A DNA stretch of 64,000 nt. It comes from Thiomicrorhabdus sp. zzn3 (lineage in GTDB: Bacteria > Pseudomonadota > Gammaproteobacteria > Thiomicrospirales > Thiomicrospiraceae). The position numbers and the translations under genes were made by a program. Shown here piece after piece: positions 1 to 8,284 of the stretch. The notes beneath the pieces were generated by a model that ran no database searches, was not told where the DNA came from, and saw only the letters and a program-made list of their open reading frames with translations. The DNA lies in contig NZ_JARUQS010000001.1 of assembly GCF_029767755.1 (NCBI RefSeq), forward strand, positions 1 to 64,000, given 5' to 3'. Position 1 is the first letter of the stretch, and each line of letters begins with the position of its first letter.

Positions 1-77
1 CGAACTCAGAAGTGAAACGTCTTAGCGCCGATGGTAGTGTGGGAGGTCCCATGTGAGAGTAGGTCATCGCCAAGCTT
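1..77 (+). rRNA. rrf: 5S rRNA, 3' part (cut by window start)
   Basis: The opening bases match the 3' two thirds of a bacterial 5S rRNA. They include the conserved CGAACTCAGAAGTGAAACG stretch, the GCCGATGGTAGTGTGGG helix and the closing AGAGTAGGTCATCGCC. The 3' end is placed near 77 by comparison with the E. coli form. This is presumably the last gene of an rRNA operon lying left of the window; the 16S and 23S genes are not visible. Confidence 0.95.
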
Positions 78-85
78 ATATTCCT

Positions 86-119
86 AAAACCCGCTCAGCT
101 ATCGCTAGCGGGTTTTTTT
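86..119 (+). terminator. Rho-independent terminator of the rRNA operon
   Basis: AAACCCGCT pairs with AGCGGGTTT (87-95 with 107-115) around a short loop that can pair further. A run of seven T follows. It sits about 10 bases after the 5S gene and ends exactly where the birA reading frame opens. Confidence 0.85.
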
Positions 120-926
120 ATGTCTGCGGTTTCTAAACTTATGCATCAATGTAGCTTGCTAGAAAAGCAGTTTGTGTCTCTATTACCTGATTTTAGGGTA
201 ATTTGTTTGGATGAAGCTGATTCAACCAACCGTGTATTAATGCGAGAATTTCGTGAGGCTCCTGCTCCTGCATTCTGTATCGCAAACACACAGACAGATG
301 GTTATGGTCAGCGCGGCCGCGAATGGATTTCTAATTCTGATTCTCTTACGTTTAGCCTTCTGCTTCATTGTCCCTTGCCCCTTCATAGAATAGATGGTTT
401 GACACAAATTATTGCTCTTTGTCTGATCAATTCATTAAAGGTATTTAGCGATCAATGTTTCACAGTTAAGTGGCCAAATGATGTTTATTTTGATGGAAGC
501 AAAGTTGCTGGAATTCTAGTTGAATCGCTTCAATACTCCGATGAGGATGCATGGCTCATTATTGGAGTGGGATTGAATGTCATGAGTGCTGATCAGGACA
601 AAAAAACTTTTTTATCCGACGATTTCGAGGCAGAATTTGTCCAGTTTACCGATTTTACAATGATTAATGAGTTTTTGGTTTTATTTGCCTCGCATGTAAA
701 CAACTTATTAAGACAATTTACTGATAATACGTTTGCAAATTATTTATCCGAGTACGCCTCAATGGACTATTTCTCCTTAGGCGAAAAGGTAATTGTGTAT
801 GATAACGGCCAGCCGTTACACGCAATCTACCAAGGTGTGAACAAAGTCGGTGAGCTAATGGTGGATATTGATGGCTCACTCAAATATTACCGAAATGGCT
901 CTGTTTCAATCAGACCTTTAGTATGA
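120..926 (+). CDS. birA: Biotin--[acetyl-CoA carboxylase] ligase, catalytic form
   Basis: It activates biotin with ATP and attaches it to the carrier lysine of acetyl-CoA carboxylase in the cytoplasm. The protein has 268 residues. It shows the ligase signatures DEADSTN near residue 32, the biotin loop GYGQRGREW near 61-69, KWPNDVY near 118 and GVGLNV near 150. The N-terminal helix-turn-helix of E. coli BirA is missing, so this is the monofunctional type and is unlikely to act as a repressor. The first ATG directly abuts the rRNA terminator and has no visible ribosome binding site. The ATG at 141 would keep the whole catalytic domain and is an alternative start. coaX follows after 4 bases, so the two are probably one operon. 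Confidence 0.9.
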   Translation: MSAVSKLMHQCSLLEKQFVSLLPDFRVICLDEADSTNRVLMREFREAPAPAFCIANTQTDGYGQRGREWISNSDSLTFSLLLHCPLPLHRIDGLTQIIALCLINSLKVFSDQCFTVKWPNDVYFDGSKVAGILVESLQYSDEDAWLIIGVGLNVMSADQDKKTFLSDDFEAEFVQFTDFTMINEFLVLFASHVNNLLRQFTDNTFANYLSEYASMDYFSLGEKVIVYDNGQPLHAIYQGVNKVGELMVDIDGSLKYYRNGSVSIRPLV

Positions 927-930
927 AATT

Positions 931-1722
931 ATGACTGAATTATTTATTGATGTAGGCAATACCCGCGTTAAATTTGCCATTGTTGAGCAAGGCGAATATG
1001 AATATATGGGTGGTTTTACGCTCGCCTTTAAACCGTCAACCGAGAATTTCTTAGAGATATTTTCCCGTATCGAGTGTGACAAGGTAAATCAAGTATACGT
1101 CTCTTCAGTTGCATCATTTGAAAGAGAACATATGCTTGTTGAGGCTGTAAATGAATGTTGGGCCGTGTTTCCCATTTTCTTAAAAAGCCAGGCATCGTGC
1201 TGTAATCTAACGAACGGTTATGAAAACCCGTTCCAATTGGGCGTTGATCGTTGGATGGCGATGATTGCACTTCATGCAAAAACAACCAAACCCTTTATTG
1301 TTGTAGATGCTGGCAGTGCGATTACTCTCGATGTCGTTCACAACTCAAGTCACTTAGGTGGATTCATTGCACCAGGATTGACTATGATGCGGAATTCTCT
1401 TGCCCAAAAGTCTGATAAATTAAACATAGAGTGTCAGAAAATGGGAGAATCACTTCTGGCCGACTCGCCTGATAATGAAGAACCTTTATTGGCTAGAAAT
1501 ACAACAGAAGGCGTTTGTGGCGGTACTTTGTATATGGCCGCATCATTCGTTAATTATATGATTTCAGACTTAGAAAATTCGCTGCATTGTCATTTTAAGG
1601 TCTATGTAACCGGTGGTGATGGATTGACATTATCACCGCTGTTAAATTCACCAAATGAATACATTGAAGACCTTGTTTTACAGGGTATGGTGAATGTTAA
1701 AGAAAATGTAAAAAATAGTTGA
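931..1722 (+). CDS. coaX: Type III pantothenate kinase
   Basis: It phosphorylates pantothenate, the first step of coenzyme A synthesis. It belongs to the ASKHA-fold type III family, which is insensitive to CoA feedback. The N-terminal phosphate loop DVGNTRVK (residues 7-14), the substrate segment GVDRWMA near 109 and the second phosphate motif VVDAGSAITLD near 125 are all present. The length of 263 residues is normal for the family. It starts 4 bases after birA, a pairing common in gammaproteobacteria. coaD (23.4 kb) and coaBC (50.4 kb) supply later steps of the same pathway within this window. Confidence 0.93.
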   Translation: MTELFIDVGNTRVKFAIVEQGEYEYMGGFTLAFKPSTENFLEIFSRIECDKVNQVYVSSVASFEREHMLVEAVNECWAVFPIFLKSQASCCNLTNGYENPFQLGVDRWMAMIALHAKTTKPFIVVDAGSAITLDVVHNSSHLGGFIAPGLTMMRNSLAQKSDKLNIECQKMGESLLADSPDNEEPLLARNTTEGVCGGTLYMAASFVNYMISDLENSLHCHFKVYVTGGDGLTLSPLLNSPNEYIEDLVLQGMVNVKENVKNS

Positions 1723-1746
1723 CATACTTACTGTAGCCCCTATAAT
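1719..1746 (+). promoter_or_regulatory. Sigma-70 promoter of tRNA-Thr
   Basis: A perfect -35 box TTGACA (1719-1724) is separated by 16 bases from a perfect -10 box TATAAT (1741-1746). It begins inside the last codons of coaX and ends 11 bases before the tRNA. Confidence 0.85.
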
Positions 1747-1757
1747 ACGCCTCATTC

Positions 1758-1833
1758 GCCGACATAGCACAATTGGTAGTGCAACTGATTTGTAATCAGT
1801 AGGTTGGGGGTTCAAGTCCCTCTGTCGGCACCA
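1758..1833 (+). tRNA. trnT: tRNA-Thr(TGT)
   Basis: The acceptor stem is GCCGACA (1758-1764) paired with TGTCGGC (1823-1829), followed by discriminator A and an encoded CCA (1831-1833). The anticodon arm CTGATTTGTAATCAG has TGT in a seven-base loop, and the T arm carries the usual GGTTCAAGTCC-like loop. All four arms can be drawn. The gene stands alone between coaX and fabA, with its own promoter and terminator. Confidence 0.97.
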
Positions 1834-1840
1834 TTATTTG

Positions 1841-1876
1841 AAAGCTCGTATTTGCCAAAATACGGGCTTTTTTTGT
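1841..1876 (+). terminator. Rho-independent terminator after tRNA-Thr
   Basis: AAAGC plus CGTATTT pairs with AAATACG plus GCTTT around the loop TGCC, followed by seven T. It begins 8 bases after the tRNA CCA end. Confidence 0.85.
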
Positions 1877-1893
1877 ATCCAAAATCACTCAAA

Positions 1894-1923
1894 TTGCTAT
1901 GAGTTGTAGCCAACTGTTATAAT
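1894..1923 (+). promoter_or_regulatory. Probable sigma-70 promoter of fabAB
   Basis: TTGCTA (1894-1899) lies 18 bases before a perfect TATAAT (1918-1923), which is about 35 bases before the fabA start. No FadR- or FabR-type operator was recognised. Confidence 0.6.
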
Positions 1924-1958
1924 GGCAAGAGTTTTTTCTATTACAATCGGAAACCCGA

Positions 1959-2474
1959 ATGGAACAACAATCTAGTTATACGAAAGAAGAACTGCTGGCC
2001 TGTGGGCGTGGCGAATTGTTTGGCCCTGGTAATGCTCAGTTACCACTACCTCCAATGCTGATGTTTGACCGCATTACTCATATTTCAGAAGAGGGCGGTG
2101 CTTACGGTAAAGGCCAAATTAAAGCAGAGTTGGATATAACAAAAGATTTGTGGTTCTTTGAATGCCATTTTAATGAAGATCCGGTTATGCCCGGTTGTTT
2201 AGGTTTGGATGCCATGTGGCAGTTGATCGGATTCTTTTTGGGCTGGACTGGCGGCCCAGGTCGCGGACGTGCGTTGGGTGCCGGTGAAGTGAAATTCTAC
2301 GGCCAGGTATTGCCCACTGCAAAGAAAGTCGAATATGTGATTGACATGAAACGCGTCATTAAGCGTAAACTGTACATGGGGCTTGGCGATGCTAAGTTGT
2401 ATGTTGATGGGCGTGAAATCTACAGTGCTGCCGATCTCAAAGTCGGTCTATTCACCAATACGGATAGTTTTTAA
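1959..2474 (+). CDS. fabA: 3-hydroxydecanoyl-ACP dehydratase/isomerase
   Basis: It dehydrates 3-hydroxyacyl-ACP and isomerises trans-2-decenoyl-ACP to the cis-3 form, the branch point for anaerobic unsaturated fatty acid synthesis. The single hot-dog domain carries the active-site segment [18 protein letters not shown], with the catalytic His and Asp. The length of 171 residues matches E. coli FabA. GGAAA six bases before the ATG is a plausible ribosome binding site. fabB follows after 3 bases, the classic fabAB operon. Confidence 0.97.
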   Translation: MEQQSSYTKEELLACGRGELFGPGNAQLPLPPMLMFDRITHISEEGGAYGKGQIKAELDITKDLWFFECHFNEDPVMPGCLGLDAMWQLIGFFLGWTGGPGRGRALGAGEVKFYGQVLPTAKKVEYVIDMKRVIKRKLYMGLGDAKLYVDGREIYSAADLKVGLFTNTDSF

Positions 2475-2477
2475 GTT

Positions 2478-3698
2478 ATGAGAAGAGTCGTCATTACCGG
2501 GGTGGGAATCGTTTCCAGCTTGGGCAACAACAAAGAAGAAGTTACTAACTCATTGCGTAACGGTCAGTCAGGCATTGTATTTGCGCCTGAGTATGCAGAG
2601 AACGGTTTGCGTTCACAAGTTCATGGTGCAGTGAAAAACTTGGATTTTTCTGATCATATTGATCGCAAACAACTGCGTTTTATGGGTGATGCTGCAGCCT
2701 ACAGCTATATTGCCATGCAGCAAGCCGTGGAAGATTCCGGCTTGACGCCAGAGCAGGTGTCTAATCCAAGAACCGGGTTGATTGCTGGTTCTGGTGGCGG
2801 CTCAAATTCCAACTCTACTCAGGCGGTCGAAATCGCGCGTGAGAAGGGCGTGCGTCGTGTAGGCCCTTACATGGTGACTCGTACGATGGGATCGACGGTA
2901 TCAGCCTGTTTGGCGACACCGTTCAAAATCAAAGGGTTGAACTATTCCATCAGTTCGGCGTGTTCAACATCGGCTCACTGTATTGGTAATGCGGTTGAGC
3001 AGATTCAGCTGGGCAAGCAGGATGTGGTGTTTGCCGGTGGTGGTGAAGAGCTACACTGGACCATGTCGGTACTGTTTGATGCAATGGGCGCTTTGTCGAC
3101 CAAGTACAATGACACGCCAGAAAAAGCGTCGCGCGCTTATGATGCTGACCGCGACGGTTTCGTTATCGCCGGTGGTGGCGGGATGGTTGTGGTTGAAGAG
3201 TTAGAGCACGCCCTTGCACGTGGTGCCAAAATTTATGCTGAAATCACCGGCTACGGTGCTAACTCGGATGGTTACGATATGGTGGCTCCGTCTGGAGAAG
3301 GGGCGGTGCGCTGTATGCAGATGGCGCTTTCAACTGTGAACGGTGATGTGGATTATATTAACCCGCACGGAACTTCTACACCGGTTGGTGACACCAAAGA
3401 AGCGGCGGCGATTCGAGAGGTGTTTGGTGAGAAGGTGCCAAAAATCAGTTCCACCAAATCCATGTCAGGTCACTCTCTGGGTGCGGCAGGGGTTCACGAA
3501 TTTATTTACAGTCTGTGCATGTTGGAAAACGATTTCATTGCCCCTTCAATCAATATTGACACTCTGGATCCAGAGTGCGAAGGGATGCCGATTGTCACTG
3601 ATTTGATCGAAAATGCCGGCGTGAATCGCATGATGAGTAACAGTTTTGGTTTTGGTGGTACTAACGCTTCTCTCGTTTTTGAACGTTATAAAGGTTGA
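2478..3698 (+). CDS. fabB: Beta-ketoacyl-ACP synthase I
   Basis: It condenses malonyl-ACP with acyl-ACP and is needed to elongate the cis-unsaturated product of FabA. The thiolase-fold enzyme has 406 residues. The Cys-His-His triad is visible: Cys in [10 protein letters not shown], His in [11 protein letters not shown] and His in [12 protein letters not shown]. The start [14 protein letters not shown] aligns with E. coli FabB. It is translationally close to fabA, with its ATG 3 bases after the stop. A palindromic CAGGCCTG word and a bidirectional terminator follow. Confidence 0.97.
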   Translation: MRRVVITGVGIVSSLGNNKEEVTNSLRNGQSGIVFAPEYAENGLRSQVHGAVKNLDFSDHIDRKQLRFMGDAAAYSYIAMQQAVEDSGLTPEQVSNPRTGLIAGSGGGSNSNSTQAVEIAREKGVRRVGPYMVTRTMGSTVSACLATPFKIKGLNYSISSACSTSAHCIGNAVEQIQLGKQDVVFAGGGEELHWTMSVLFDAMGALSTKYNDTPEKASRAYDADRDGFVIAGGGGMVVVEELEHALARGAKIYAEITGYGANSDGYDMVAPSGEGAVRCMQMALSTVNGDVDYINPHGTSTPVGDTKEAAAIREVFGEKVPKISSTKSMSGHSLGAAGVHEFIYSLCMLENDFIAPSINIDTLDPECEGMPIVTDLIENAGVNRMMSNSFGFGGTNASLVFERYKG

Positions 3699-3757
3699 GT
3701 GAGAGTGTCAGGTGATTGAGTTTTAAACTCAGCAGGCCTGGCCAAAATTGAAACCAT

Positions 3758-3786
3758 AAAAAAACCGCTTAAAAGCGGTTTTTTTA
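3758..3786. terminator. Bidirectional terminator between fabB and the transglycosylase gene
   Basis: AAAAAACCGCTT and AAGCGGTTTTTT form a symmetric hairpin with A and T tracts on both sides. It can therefore end fabAB on the plus strand and the ftsY operon on the minus strand. Confidence 0.85.
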
Positions 3787-3803
3787 TGTCTTATGATTCG
3801 TTT

Positions 3804-4391
3804 TTAGGTGCAGCTTTCAAGCTGACTGCGATAACGTTTGGCTTGATTGGTCACTTTCATTGCCACTTTTTTCAGCCAGGCTTTGTTCTCATAGGTGCGT
3901 CGAGCATAGCCACCGCGACCTTCATGATAGGCCAAATACAGGTTGTAAGGGTCATTACGCGGAATGCCTAAACGTTTGTGTGAAACGTAATTGTACCAAC
4001 CGATGAAATCCAGAGAATCATCAACATTTGAACGTCGCGCTCCCCAACGTCCGGTCGCTTTCTGATAGTCATACCAAGCCGGATCCTGCGCTTGTGCGTA
4101 GCCATAAGCGGAGGAACTTCTCGGAAGAGGGATAAAGCCAAGCAGGTAAGGACGCTCGGGTTGTGCGTCATGTTTAAAACGCGACTCCTGGTGAACAAAC
4201 GCCATCAATATATAAGAGGGGATTCCCCAGCGCTTCTCCGATGATCTAGCGGCATCGTACCAGTCATCGTCATAGTCGTAGATCGAGCAGATGTTGTTAT
4301 AGGTGTTCTTTGGAGGATTAGAGCTGCAGCCCACTAACAAAATAGCCATTAGGGCTGTTAAAGCAGGTGTGATCAAAGACGGCTTGAACAT
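3804..4391 (-). CDS. Lipoprotein with lytic transglycosylase (SLT) domain
   Basis: It probably cleaves peptidoglycan glycan strands from the periplasmic face of a membrane. The 195-residue precursor has a lipoprotein signal ending in LLVGC (Cys22). A goose-lysozyme/SLT-like domain follows, with the catalytic-type Glu in FVHQESRFKHDA, a SAYGYAQAQDPAW stretch and YHEGRGGY near 156. It is the last gene of a minus-strand run, 2 bases after the DUF2914 gene, which is 29 bases after ftsY. The exact family name is uncertain, and peptidoglycan cleavage is inferred from the fold. Confidence 0.8.
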   Translation of the reverse strand: MFKPSLITPALTALMAILLVGCSSNPPKNTYNNICSIYDYDDDWYDAARSSEKRWGIPSYILMAFVHQESRFKHDAQPERPYLLGFIPLPRSSSAYGYAQAQDPAWYDYQKATGRWGARRSNVDDSLDFIGWYNYVSHKRLGIPRNDPYNLYLAYHEGRGGYARRTYENKAWLKKVAMKVTNQAKRYRSQLESCT

Positions 4392-4393
4392 CT

Positions 4394-5356
4394 TTATTTT
4401 CCGTTTCCGTAGCTAAATTGAGTGCGATAAATTACCTGTTTTTGCCCATCGAGCACCTCAAGGGTCCATCGACCCTGCCAGGCACTGGTTAAGCGTTTAC
4501 TGGACCAGGTACGATAAAGATTACTGCGAATAGTCAATGGAATCAATGCCATTTGGCGATTATCATAAATCCAGCGGTGATAGATCGTCTGTTTGTCAGC
4601 GCCTTCTATTTGGGTAAAGAAGTAGAGTTTGCGGACGTTTTTCGGCACGGTTTGTTCAAAGGACGCCTGTGGCGATTTATCGACGATTGCGGCACTAATG
4701 GCAGACTCAATAATGGCGATATCACTCGCAACCACCGGGGTTGACAGCGATACAGGCGGCGTCTTTTCCACTTGCTGTTGCTTGAGCTGCTGCAGATCTT
4801 CGCGCTGCTGCGCTGTCAGCAGCGCGAACTTGTCTGTCGTTTCGTTTGATGAAGCGGACATTTTCTCAGATTTAGCTGGCGTTGCCTCTATATGCTTCTC
4901 GGCAGGGACTGCTTGGTCGTCTGCCTGAGCAGGTGGCGTGTGGCTAACCGTGTTTGCGTTTGGATGATCACTGCGGTTAGGCGTACTCCCTTTTTCAGGA
5001 GGCTGGATTTCAAATTTTTGAGAAACTGTCGATGAAGCCGTCTCTTGGCGGTTGGTGAAAGGCTCCTTCTCTTGATCGGCCTTGTCAATCAGTACCAATC
5101 CGGTGCTGATGCCGCCAATGGCCATCATCACAACCCAGGCTATGCGACTGCGCCAAGGTTTGCTTTGTGTGGCTTCGAGGGTTTCCGCCATTTTGGTTTG
5201 CGCCTGCTCCCAGCCTTGCTGACAAAAGTCACGTAATTCCCGGTCGTAGCGGATTTTGCTCGGTGCGCTGTTGATGGTCTTGCCTTCCAGTGCCAGTCGG
5301 TAACCTTTTTTAAAGGCATGGAGGTGGCTTGCATTATGGGTATCAGGTAACTGCAC
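4394..5356 (-). CDS. Membrane protein: RMF-like N-terminus, one TM segment, C-terminal DUF2914
   Basis: The function is unknown. The first 53 residues include GYRLALEGK and a spaced GWEQAQ, resembling ribosome modulation factor (AHQRGYQAGLxGK...GW). A single membrane helix near residues 72-90 follows, then a long Pro/Glu/Ser/Gln-rich linker (about 95-225). The last 85 residues (VRKLYFFTQIEGADKQTIYHRW and onward) match DUF2914, a domain thought to sit in the periplasm. The topology would place the RMF-like part in the cytoplasm. The gene lies between ftsY and a peptidoglycan enzyme in one apparent operon. The RMF relation is my inference from the sequence pattern. Confidence 0.75.
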   Translation of the reverse strand: MQLPDTHNASHLHAFKKGYRLALEGKTINSAPSKIRYDRELRDFCQQGWEQAQTKMAETLEATQSKPWRSRIAWVVMMAIGGISTGLVLIDKADQEKEPFTNRQETASSTVSQKFEIQPPEKGSTPNRSDHPNANTVSHTPPAQADDQAVPAEKHIEATPAKSEKMSASSNETTDKFALLTAQQREDLQQLKQQQVEKTPPVSLSTPVVASDIAIIESAISAAIVDKSPQASFEQTVPKNVRKLYFFTQIEGADKQTIYHRWIYDNRQMALIPLTIRSNLYRTWSSKRLTSAWQGRWTLEVLDGQKQVIYRTQFSYGNGK

Positions 5357-5385
5357 GGTTAAGAACTTTCTTTTGAGACACGGTC

Positions 5386-6621
5386 TTAGGAAGCGTTTCG
5401 ATCAAACAACGCTTCGGTAAACTCTTTGGCATCAAACGGGCGCAGATCGTCAATGGATTCACCCACTCCAATAAAGCGCACCGGAATACCCAGTTGTTCC
5501 GCCAAGGCAAAGACAATCCCCCCTTTGGCGGTACCGTCGAGCTTGGTCACGGTAATGCCTGACACCTGCACCGCATCATAGAACTGCTTCGCCTGGTTCA
5601 GGGCGTTTTGTCCGGTTCCGGCGTCAATGACCAGCATCACTTCGTGCGGTGCCGTGTCATCGACCTTTGCCATGACGCGTTTGACTTTTTTCAGCTCTTC
5701 CATCAAGTTGGATTGGGTATGCAGACGTCCAGCGGTATCGGCAATCAACACATCGATGTTTTTCGCTTTGGCCGATTGAATGGCGTCAAAAATCACTGCG
5801 GCTGAATCGGCGCCGGTCTTTTGCGCGATGACAGGAACCTGGTTGCGTTCTCCCCATGTCTGCAGCTGTTCCACGGCCGCAGCACGAAAGGTATCGCCCG
5901 CGGCCAGCATGACCGATTTGCCTTCGTTTTGAAGTTTTTTCGCCAGCTTGCCGATGGTCGTGGTTTTTCCTACCCCATTAATGCCGACCATCAGAATCAC
6001 ATATGGACCGTTCTGTTGCTGCAGATGGTTCTCAATCTCCAAAGGTTGGCTGATCGGATCAATGATCTGTTGTAGCTGCTCTTTAAGTGCGGCAAACAGT
6101 GCTTCGGCATCATTGAGCTCCTTGCGCGAAACTTGATCGGTCAGGTTTTGAATAATGCGGTCAGTAGCTTCCACCCCCACATCCGCGGTGAGCAAAATCA
6201 TTTCCAGCTCGTCGAGCAGATCTTCATCAATCTCTTTTCGGCCCAGTAACAGATTGGCGACACTGTCGGTAAAGCTGCGGCGGGTTTTACTTAATCCGCT
6301 CTTTAGACGGGCAAAGAGGCCGGCTTTTTTAACTGGAACCGCTTCTGCCAAAGGCGTGTCAATAGCCTCAATAGCCGGTGTTGCAAGGTCTGTTTCCGCT
6401 TCAGTCGCTGCGGATTCACTTGCCTTGGCTGCGGTGGCTTCGGCGTCGAGATTTTTGACAGGCCTGGTCTGTGAAGCATCCGCATCCGCCTTGACGGTTG
6501 CTTGCTCAGTCGCAGAAGCTTGCAGCTCGCGTTCTTGCTGAACCTGTTCTTCGCTGTTCTGTGGGGTCGATTCCTCGATCGGAGTGTCGCTCTGTTTTTT
6601 TCGGCGTAAAAAGCTAAACAT
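5386..6621 (-). CDS. ftsY: Signal recognition particle receptor FtsY
   Basis: This GTPase docks SRP-ribosome complexes on the inner membrane for cotranslational insertion. The N-terminal 130 residues are an acidic A-domain rich in Ala, Glu and Thr. The NG domain follows, with GINGVGKTTTIGKLAKK (G1), DTAGRLH (G3), TKLDGTAKGG (G4) and GVGESIDDLRPF at the C-terminus. I start it at the ATG at 6621 (MFSFLRRKK) because AGGAAAA lies just upstream. A start 10 codons earlier would lack this site. The result is 411 residues. ftsY probably leads the operon with the DUF2914 and transglycosylase genes. It carries one in-frame CAGGCCTG word at 6459. Confidence 0.96.
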   Translation of the reverse strand: MFSFLRRKKQSDTPIEESTPQNSEEQVQQERELQASATEQATVKADADASQTRPVKNLDAEATAAKASESAATEAETDLATPAIEAIDTPLAEAVPVKKAGLFARLKSGLSKTRRSFTDSVANLLLGRKEIDEDLLDELEMILLTADVGVEATDRIIQNLTDQVSRKELNDAEALFAALKEQLQQIIDPISQPLEIENHLQQQNGPYVILMVGINGVGKTTTIGKLAKKLQNEGKSVMLAAGDTFRAAAVEQLQTWGERNQVPVIAQKTGADSAAVIFDAIQSAKAKNIDVLIADTAGRLHTQSNLMEELKKVKRVMAKVDDTAPHEVMLVIDAGTGQNALNQAKQFYDAVQVSGITVTKLDGTAKGGIVFALAEQLGIPVRFIGVGESIDDLRPFDAKEFTEALFDRNAS

Positions 6622-6786
6622 GGTGTTTTCCTGAATCCTTATGATCGCCATTTCGCCGGCAGATGGCCTGAAAAATGTCGGGTTTTTATCTGGAGGCCGG
6701 CTCGCTAAAATAGCTCAAACTTGCTGCGTCGGAGGGCAATGGCTTCCGGAACGCATTTAAGTGTTCATTTAAGTGTTTGTTAATAC

Positions 6787-6814
6787 TTGGCTTAAAATAT
6801 TGCGCTATTATAAA
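6787..6814 (+). promoter_or_regulatory. Candidate promoter of the M16 peptidase pair
   Basis: TTGGCT (6787-6792), a 16-base spacer and TATAAA (6809-6814) lie in the divergent gap between ftsY and the peptidase genes. The resulting leader would be about 90 bases and contains two CTTAAG palindromes near 6846 and 6859. Confidence 0.45.
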
Positions 6815-6913
6815 TCAATCCGTTGCCTAAGGGGCACTACAAAGCCTTAAGTAACGTCTTAAGTTAAAGTGATATACCGCGATTAAAGCGTGATAAAAGA
6901 GGTGAAGAGAACA

Positions 6914-8284
6914 ATGAAAAGGATCGCAAAAATCGGCCTGATCGGTTGCATCACTTTGGGCACACTGCTCTCGTTACCGGCCTGGGCGGGTAAGGTGTCG
7001 GAATTTCAGCTCGATAACGGCATGAAGGTGTTGGTGAAAGAGGATCACCGAGCGCCGGTGGTGGTGCAGCAGGTCTGGTATCGGGTTGGCTCCACTTATG
7101 AACCGGTCGGTCATACCGGTCTGTCACATATGCTGGAACATATGATGTTTAAAGGCACCAAAACTCTGCCGCCAGGGCGCTTTTCTAAAATCGTCTCTCA
7201 GCTGGGCGGACAGGAGAATGCGTTTACTTCAGCCAATTACACCGCCTATTACCAGGTGGTGGGTAAACAAAATCTGGAAACGGTGATGAAGCTAGAGGCG
7301 GATCGTATGCGTAATCTGGTGATTGACGAGGCTGAATTCAAAAAAGAACGCGAGGTGGTCACCGAAGAGCGTCGCTGGCGCCTGGAAGACAAGCCGCGCT
7401 CGAAACTCAACGAGCAATTTAACGCCACCGCGTTTCTGAACAGCCCCGCGCGCAATCCGGTCATCGGTTGGATGACCGACATTCGCAGTTACGAAGTCGA
7501 AGATCTGCGTGAATGGTACCGCAAATGGTACGCGCCGAATAACGCCACTTTGGTGGTGGTCGGCGATGTGCAACCGCAGCAGGTTCTAGCTCTGGCGAAA
7601 AAATATTACGGCCATTATCAGCCGGAAGCCATTCCCGAACTGAAACCGCAGCGTGAAATCGAACAGGAAGGGCTGCGCCGTATTGAACTCAAGGGCAATA
7701 CTCAAGTGCCTTCCGTACAGATGGGCTTTCATGTGCCGAGCCTGGTGACCGCTGAAAATCCGCGCGAGGTGTACGCATTAGCGGTGTTAAGCAGCATTTT
7801 GGATGGCGGAGAGAGCAGCCGCCTGCCGCAGTCTCTGGTGCGCGATCAGCAGATCGCTGCCGGCGTCAGCTCCGGCTATAACGCGACAGATCGCTTGAAT
7901 ACGCTGTTTGAACTCAGCGGCACGCCGGCCAATGGACAAACCGTCGACGCCTTAGAGAAGGCGTTATTGGCGGAGATTGAGAAGCTCAAAACCACGCCGG
8001 TGTCACAAGCTGAACTGGAGCGCGTGTGGGCGATGGACGAAGCCGATCACGTCTATTACCGTGATTCGATTCAGTCGCAGGCCATGATTCTGGGCTCTCT
8101 GGTCAGTGTGGGGCTTCCGGCCGACACGCTCGACCACTGGATCGAGAATATCCGTTCGGTCACCCCGGAAGAGATTATGGCGGTGGCGAAAAAATATCTG
8201 CATCGCGATAACCTGACCATTGCCACGCTCTATCCGGACGGCAAAGGACCGCGCAAAATCAAACCTTATACCGGGAGACTGTAA
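6914..8284 (+). CDS. M16 family zinc peptidase, catalytic subunit, secreted
   Basis: This is an insulysin/pitrilysin-type metallopeptidase of the periplasm or envelope. A Sec signal (MKRIAKIGLIGC...LPAWAG) is followed by the inverted zinc motif HMLEHMMFKG (HxxEH) and a downstream E-rich helix with EVVTEERRWR. The two M16 halves make about 456 residues. I start it at the ATG at 6914, which has GAGGTGAAG upstream; a GTG 24 bases earlier would put charged residues before the signal. The next gene starts on the base after its stop and is the partner subunit. Such pairs act as heterodimers in proteobacteria (family knowledge). Confidence 0.9.
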   Translation: MKRIAKIGLIGCITLGTLLSLPAWAGKVSEFQLDNGMKVLVKEDHRAPVVVQQVWYRVGSTYEPVGHTGLSHMLEHMMFKGTKTLPPGRFSKIVSQLGGQENAFTSANYTAYYQVVGKQNLETVMKLEADRMRNLVIDEAEFKKEREVVTEERRWRLEDKPRSKLNEQFNATAFLNSPARNPVIGWMTDIRSYEVEDLREWYRKWYAPNNATLVVVGDVQPQQVLALAKKYYGHYQPEAIPELKPQREIEQEGLRRIELKGNTQVPSVQMGFHVPSLVTAENPREVYALAVLSSILDGGESSRLPQSLVRDQQIAAGVSSGYNATDRLNTLFELSGTPANGQTVDALEKALLAEIEKLKTTPVSQAELERVWAMDEADHVYYRDSIQSQAMILGSLVSVGLPADTLDHWIENIRSVTPEEIMAVAKKYLHRDNLTIATLYPDGKGPRKIKPYTGRL

